Below, piece by piece: positions 19,201-23,083 of a DNA stretch of 23,083 bases. Numbering within the stretch: the stretch's first letter is position 1; every line of letters begins with the position of its first letter. Below the pieces are notes generated by a model, which was not told where the DNA came from, ran no database searches, and saw only the letters and a list, made by a program, of their open reading frames with translations. The DNA lies in the NCBI GenBank assembly GCA_015039365.1, contig WION01000714.1, positions 1-23,083 of the forward strand, in the 5' to 3' direction. This DNA is from Amanita rubescens (Eukaryota; Basidiomycota; Agaricomycetes; Agaricales; Amanitaceae). The translations under genes were made by a program, and so were the position numbers.

Positions 19201-20987
19201 AGATCAACTCACTTGCTATTGGACATATGATGCACCATGGGATCATTTACCAAAGATCAAAATGGAGTCATGTCACTCACTTCCTGTAGATTATGGGACA
19301 AGACTGCTGATCACAAAAGGAAGCATTACTCACAAACTAGTGTCATGAGACAATATATCAGATCTATGCTATGTATGTAGTAGTTCAATGTCACTTACCC
19401 ACTGATATCAATATCATCAGATCATGCCACCAAGAATATGGTGACAGTGACTAACCTGTGTTTCACTCAGTTGTTCATTGGCCATCTGAAGCATGACTAA
19501 TCTTGTTTTCATGTGAAGGCATTGGAGTGTTACTTACCACCTGATGAACATTTGCAAATATTTATCATTCCATATGAAGGTCACCTGCCTCCCTGTCCAC
19601 CTATTGCCATTTAAAATTTCCTATGCTGATGTGCAGTTTGACAAAAATGCATACCCAAAAATGTGGAAATTTTGAAAAAACTATGATAATGACATCATCC
19701 CATGTCCAATTTTTATACTTCAGAACATGTCTGGATAATGTCAATGTTAGTAAGTGACATTTTGAATGTGACCCTCACTGAAGTGCAGATTTAACACAAA
19801 GGTCAAGATTATTCATTTGTGTTGAAACAAACAGCTGATGTATGCTGGCATCATCTATTGCATCAGCAGTTTGCTGAGTTAATTCAGCACAATTCTTCTC
19901 TGGTAAATCCATGTCTATGAAACAACATTACTACCATTTTTCAGGAAGAAATCCTCATCATTCTCACCTTCCAATCGCACATATGCCTTGGGAGGATATA
20001 TGGCATCCAAAACTTGAGGAAGATAAACTTTCTGAAAAGTGATTTCAGCAATTTCCCTGGCTCTCTCCCACTTATCTTCATCCTTTGCATCAGGAGTCAA
20101 GTTGACAGATTCACTGGCTATTTGACCATCAAATTTAGTGAATATAACCACCAAAGGAACTGTAAAGGAAATATTTACTAGTCAGTACTAGTAGATTTTG
20201 TGACAAGTTGGCCAATGGAAAGGAGGTAACAATAGTTAAGGGTAACCAAAACCAACAAGTTACAAGATGAGATATGAATTCATTAGGACTTACCTCTGCC
20301 TGTCCCTTTATTGAAGAATTCAAGTTCTGCAGGTAGAATGGGTCGAGGGCTGTCCATGGGTATACAGTACCTAGAGGAAGCCAGGTTAGCCAGTACTGTA
20401 AAGGGATAGAGCAAAATACCAAATTGCATGCAGCTGGTTTTTCAGCTCAGTTTCTGCAGACTTCTTTTCAATGAACTTCCAAGCAATCTCCAATTCCTCA
20501 GTTGAACCAGATTCAAAACCCTGAGAGTCATGGAAGATAAAGTTACTTCCAGGGTATGTAATCTGATGCTCAATATCATGCAGGCCCCTCTATTATTATG
20601 GCATGTGAATGGGTACATTCATACATCATTATCTAACTCACCTCAAGTGATGGCATCAAATGAATCACAGACTGTTCAAGCTGATTACCTGCAAGAGACT
20701 CAACAATTGAAGGAAGCACAAGATCCAGACTCACTTACCATTCTTGCCATATATGATGGGCTTTGTCCCCTTTGCTACACCACAAACCTTCTCAAGGATG
20801 GTTGTCTTGCCTGCATTAGCCCTCCCAATGACAAGGATGCGAAAGTGTGGGCATAGGTAGCGTTCCCTGAGCATTTGAACATGTGTCTCATCTGAGTCTG
20901 CATCTGATATGTGTCAGTCAAGGGTTAGCAATGCTGAGTCACATAAATTAGCCTACTCAAAGAAGGTGCACCAGTTGTATCTGCCAT
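13292..20987 (-). CDS. P-loop GTPase with a tail encoded by about 87 single-codon exons
   Basis: G-domain exons: 20987-20957, 20903-20739, 20688-20642, 20589-20420, 20370-20294, 20159-19968, 19914-19779, 19730-19719 and 19600-19585 (282 codons). G1 is GRANAGKTT (residues 37-45), G3 is DSQG (102-105) and G4 is TKFD (171-174); AEITFQ, YPPKAYVRLE and LFVSTQMNNLDLC are also typical. These fit the large Agaricomycete family of predicted G-domain proteins; cellular role unknown. Then come GTG (19540-19538), a 30-nt exon (19485-19456, MANEQLSETQ), 14 single codons (19401-18627), 70 single codons (18555-14055), ATT (13995-13993), a 15-nt exon (13889-13875), TTT (13801-13799), a 172-nt exon (13731-13560) and probably 13362-13292. 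Phases agree and total 1395 nt (464 aa). The G domain is secure. The exons at 19730-19719 and 19600-19585, the acceptors of the 15-nt and 172-nt exons, and the final exon are less so. The array could also be removed as one long intron without changing frame. Confidence 0.75.
13875..13889 (-). other. 15-nt exon after the microexon array
   Basis: AACTTTACAGTCAAG lies between acceptor GCAAAAG and donor GTATTT and adds NFTVK in phase 0. AAAAG-type acceptors also flank two upstream microexons (18805-18807 and 18743-18745). A competing acceptor (TTTACAG) would leave only 5 nt and break the frame. Confidence 0.4.
14705..15812 (-). repeat. Higher-order repeat, copy 1 (17 units)
   Basis: The series of trinucleotides and rare intron markers from 14705 recurs 1108 bp later. 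The markers are the CAACAACAG gain, CACAGG for CATAGG, AAAAAATG, and AGATATGATG for AGATGTGATG. The 1108 bp offset equals 17 units plus the 3-nt gain, so a block of units was duplicated together. Confidence 0.75.
15813..16985 (-). repeat. Higher-order repeat, copy 2 (18 units)
   Basis: Same order of marked units as copy 1, with one unit lost (the TTT unit at about 14905), two gained, and two matched units whose codon differs. Unequal exchange or replication slippage over about 1.1 kb explains the block copy. Confidence 0.7.
18556..19540 (-). other. Fourteen one-codon exons in diverged introns, plus a 30-nt exon and GTG
   Basis: Each trinucleotide sits exactly between an acceptor AG and a donor GT. 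TGG 19399-19401, TTT 19334-19336, GAA 19281-19283, CAA 19213-19215, GGA 19156-19158, AAA 19107-19109, AAA 19050-19052, GAA 18987-18989, ACA 18925-18927, GAT 18863-18865, AGA 18805-18807, GAA 18743-18745, ATT 18691-18693, AAG 18627-18629. The introns are 62, 50, 65, 54, 46, 54, 60, 59, 59, 55, 59, 49, 61 and 71 nt. Their interiors share little beyond the splice signals and, in some, a GTGAGTGACATTG-like start. The 30-nt exon 19485-19456 (MANEQLSETQ) and GTG 19540-19538 precede them. Donors are GTAAGT, GTGAGT, GTATGT, GTTGGT, GTGGGT, GTAAGC, GTTAGC, GTAAAT and one weak GTCAGT. Confidence 0.75.
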
Positions 20988-21600
20988 GACTGATGTTGTG
21001 CTAGGATCAAGATCAGATTATTTGATTGAGGGGGCAGTGGTGAAATGGAAATGCTCACCAGAGATGATGGAAAAAAGCAGTGCCAATAGCTGGGTGTGTG
21101 AATCAAGAAGAGTTGTGTACCGAACTCGACAGAGGCCACGGATGATGTGTCTCGGACTCTGGATTAAGAGATCTCAGATTGGCAGGCAGAAGTGGTGATG
21201 ATCCCCTAGTACGCGAAGCGTAGATTGTGTGTAGGGCAGCGGGCGACTCGGAGTCCGAGAGATCAAAGAGATAATGGTACGTCAGATGACCGTGCGATAG
21301 GCGACAATTGGTTAGAAACGATGCGTTTGGTCAAGACTTGAGAGCGCACAGAGCTATGCGAGTGTACTGTGTGGTACGGGTACGAGCGAAATCGAATGGT
21401 GCGTCTGGTCAAAAGATCGAGAGCACGCAGGACTATAAGTTCACAAGGCCGCACTGACCCCCAGGAACCAGGTCGCTTGGCAGGCCCAGTCTTACATATT
21501 TGGATAACTTCTCCATTCAGCAACGTGGGTAGTACTCCGTCTCACCCCTTCTTCCTTCTATTCTAGCTCTTTCTCGAAACTACGGACTCTCAGGTCAGTG
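20988..21600 (-). promoter_or_regulatory. 5' flank of the GTPase gene
   Basis: This is the upstream side of the ATG at 20987. No clear TATA box. A 37 bp imperfect direct repeat (about 21322-21358 and 21401-21437; TGCGT(T/C)TGGTCAA...GAGAGC...CGCA) lies 330-450 nt upstream and could be a duplicated regulatory element. Base composition changes near 21120 from AT-rich gene-like sequence to more GC-balanced DNA. The 21263-21523 minus-strand open frame overlaps the repeat and is probably not a gene. Confidence 0.35.
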
Positions 21601-23083
21601 ACAGACGGGCGCTCGCTTACGAAGGTGCTCCGTCCCTTCGCTGACCCGTTTCCACACGCTGCCCAACCACCATATTCTATTCGCGTCTCCACCAATTCAT
21701 CGTAATTTTACGGTCGAGCCAACATCTACCACGGTCCACGGCCTGGCATGAGGCTAAGCGAGAAATCATTGAAGTCGCGTCCAACTTTTGCCCCGGTTGT
21801 GAAACGATTCTGCCTCTCAAGTACTCCTGGAACTCGATCTTTACCAGTCTGCAACTCCCTCGCTCATGTCCAACACGACCTCATCTTCCTCTGTTCCAAT
21901 CTTGTTCTTCCCACGGAAAACCCGCCGTTGCCGTCCTTCCTCTCGTCGTCATCGGCGCCATCGTGATCTGGGACAAGGTCAAACGATGAACATCAACACC
22001 TATCTCATTCGCAGTCACTGCTACCCGTGTCTCCCATTCATTTGCCACCAACCTCGCCCTTTCACAGATTCTCGTCATACAGCCAGCACTTCCTGCACCT
22101 CTCATGTATTCCATTCCGCTTATGCGCCGCCTGTCCCTTCTCTTCCTGCCGTGTACAATCACAAAGAAAACTCGGTCGGAGTCGACGTCACCCTCAAATC
22201 GCTGGTTCTCTCAGTTCAGAAGAGATTTGCGTCAAGATACAGAGTGGCTAAGACGACGATGACGTTCTTCCTGCTCTAGCTAGTAAGTCGTTCACTCCTT
22301 CTCTTACAATGGATGATCTAATCCACTACCTCGGTGATGCGCAGGGCCGGATCATGTGCCTCTACCAACAACCCCTTCAGTCCGGCCTACCGATCTTCTT
22401 CCATGGTCGAAATCGAGGAATAACAGGCAGATGGCTACCTCCTTCAATCTCATCACCTACCCCAATAACTACTGAGGCAGCAACCGATCGTCTCGTGAGT
22501 CGGATGAGCTGCCCGATGCACTGGTCATACGATAGCGTAAATCTTGACGGTTAGTTCGGTTCATATCCTCCTCGCCCTTATCTGTCCAATCCGACTACCG
22601 TAACAGTGACGATAACCACGTATTATCACCACCTGCTATTCATTAATCCCATCACGGTCGACGCCGAGACCTCTGTACAAAAGAACCCAAAGGTGCACCC
22701 ATAAATCCTTACCACATCTTCTCGCTCAACCTAATATCTCCGACAGTTCGTAACGCTTGGATTTGCAACCATAGCGCGATGCGAAGGTTATTTCGCTCGG
22801 ATGGTCTCTTCGCTATGCTTGGGGAATGTGTTGACGAGGTTGAAGAACCTATTTTCAGCCCGGGTCCTAGCACTGTATAAACTGTATAACCAGTACAATG
22901 ATAATTTTTTCCTTAATTCGAAAAATTAACATAAATTACACCAAGTCCAACAAGCTCTGCTGTAACCCGTATTCACTCCCCTCCCTGCCATCCCGTCCTT
23001 TTTCCTCTTCCTCCCCTTCTTGCCTTTCACTCCCGGCCCACCCCCCAATCCCACCTTCAAACTTAACTCTTTGCACAAGTTTC
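21601..23083. other. Unassigned right end
   Basis: Plus-strand sequence near 21730-21985 is open for about 85 codons in one frame (WHEAKREIIEVASNFCPGC at the left, VVIGAIVIWDKVKR before TGA) but has no Met. Strong donor GTAAGT at about 22285 with acceptor GCGCAG at about 22345 suggests a spliced transcript. I could not assemble a protein of a known family. From about 22560 to the end I see only C-rich and AT-rich noncoding sequence. Confidence 0.25.

Noticed and set aside
1..23083. tRNA or rRNA genes
   Set aside because: No stretch with the cloverleaf signals (A and B boxes in proper spacing) or rRNA core sequence was recognised by eye.

Overview
The window looks like nuclear DNA of a mushroom-forming basidiomycete (Agaricomycetes). 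The genes are cut by many 45-65 nt GT-AG introns. Three protein types (a DUF6698-like protein, a P-loop GTPase with a GRANAGKTT motif, and a small Cys-rich protein) belong to families I know mainly from Agaricomycetes. Species cannot be told from the sequence.

Layout. 1-588: possible last exons of a plus-strand gene entering from the left. 589-1561 and 1912-2858: two tandem minus-strand paralogues of an unnamed Cys/His-containing protein (245 and 243 aa), each with five exons and matching intron phases. 3041-4454: a complete eight-exon DUF6698-like gene (345 aa), divergent from the second paralogue across a 182 bp shared promoter. 6040-6360: a frameshifted oligopeptide-transporter relic. 7139-7948: a 5'-truncated LINE with a 16-nt poly(A) tail and a perfect 11 bp target-site duplication. 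8961-9365: a weak three-exon candidate. 9.9-13.2 kb: AT-rich, mostly noncoding, with decayed repeats, a 15 bp perfect hairpin and a G-run tract. 13292-20987: one very unusual minus-strand GTPase gene. 21-23 kb: its promoter side and unassigned sequence.

The main discovery is inside the GTPase gene. After nine ordinary exons encoding the G domain, the coding sequence appears to break into about 87 exons of exactly one codon each. Seventy of them form what looks at first like a 65 bp minisatellite (about 14.0-18.56 kb). On the minus strand each unit is a 62-nt intron (GTGAGT...CAACAG) followed by a variable trinucleotide. Upstream of the array, fourteen further single-codon exons are separated by introns that have diverged in sequence and length (46-71 nt). 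Each still leaves exactly three nucleotides between an acceptor AG and a donor GT. Every microexon is a sense codon in phase 0, and the frame re-enters a normal 172-nt exon on the far side. If all are spliced in, the gene has about 100 exons and encodes about 464 aa. Because every one is phase 0, skipping any subset keeps the frame, so the locus could in principle yield a very large number of tail variants. I know of no described locus with this architecture; transcript data are needed to prove it.
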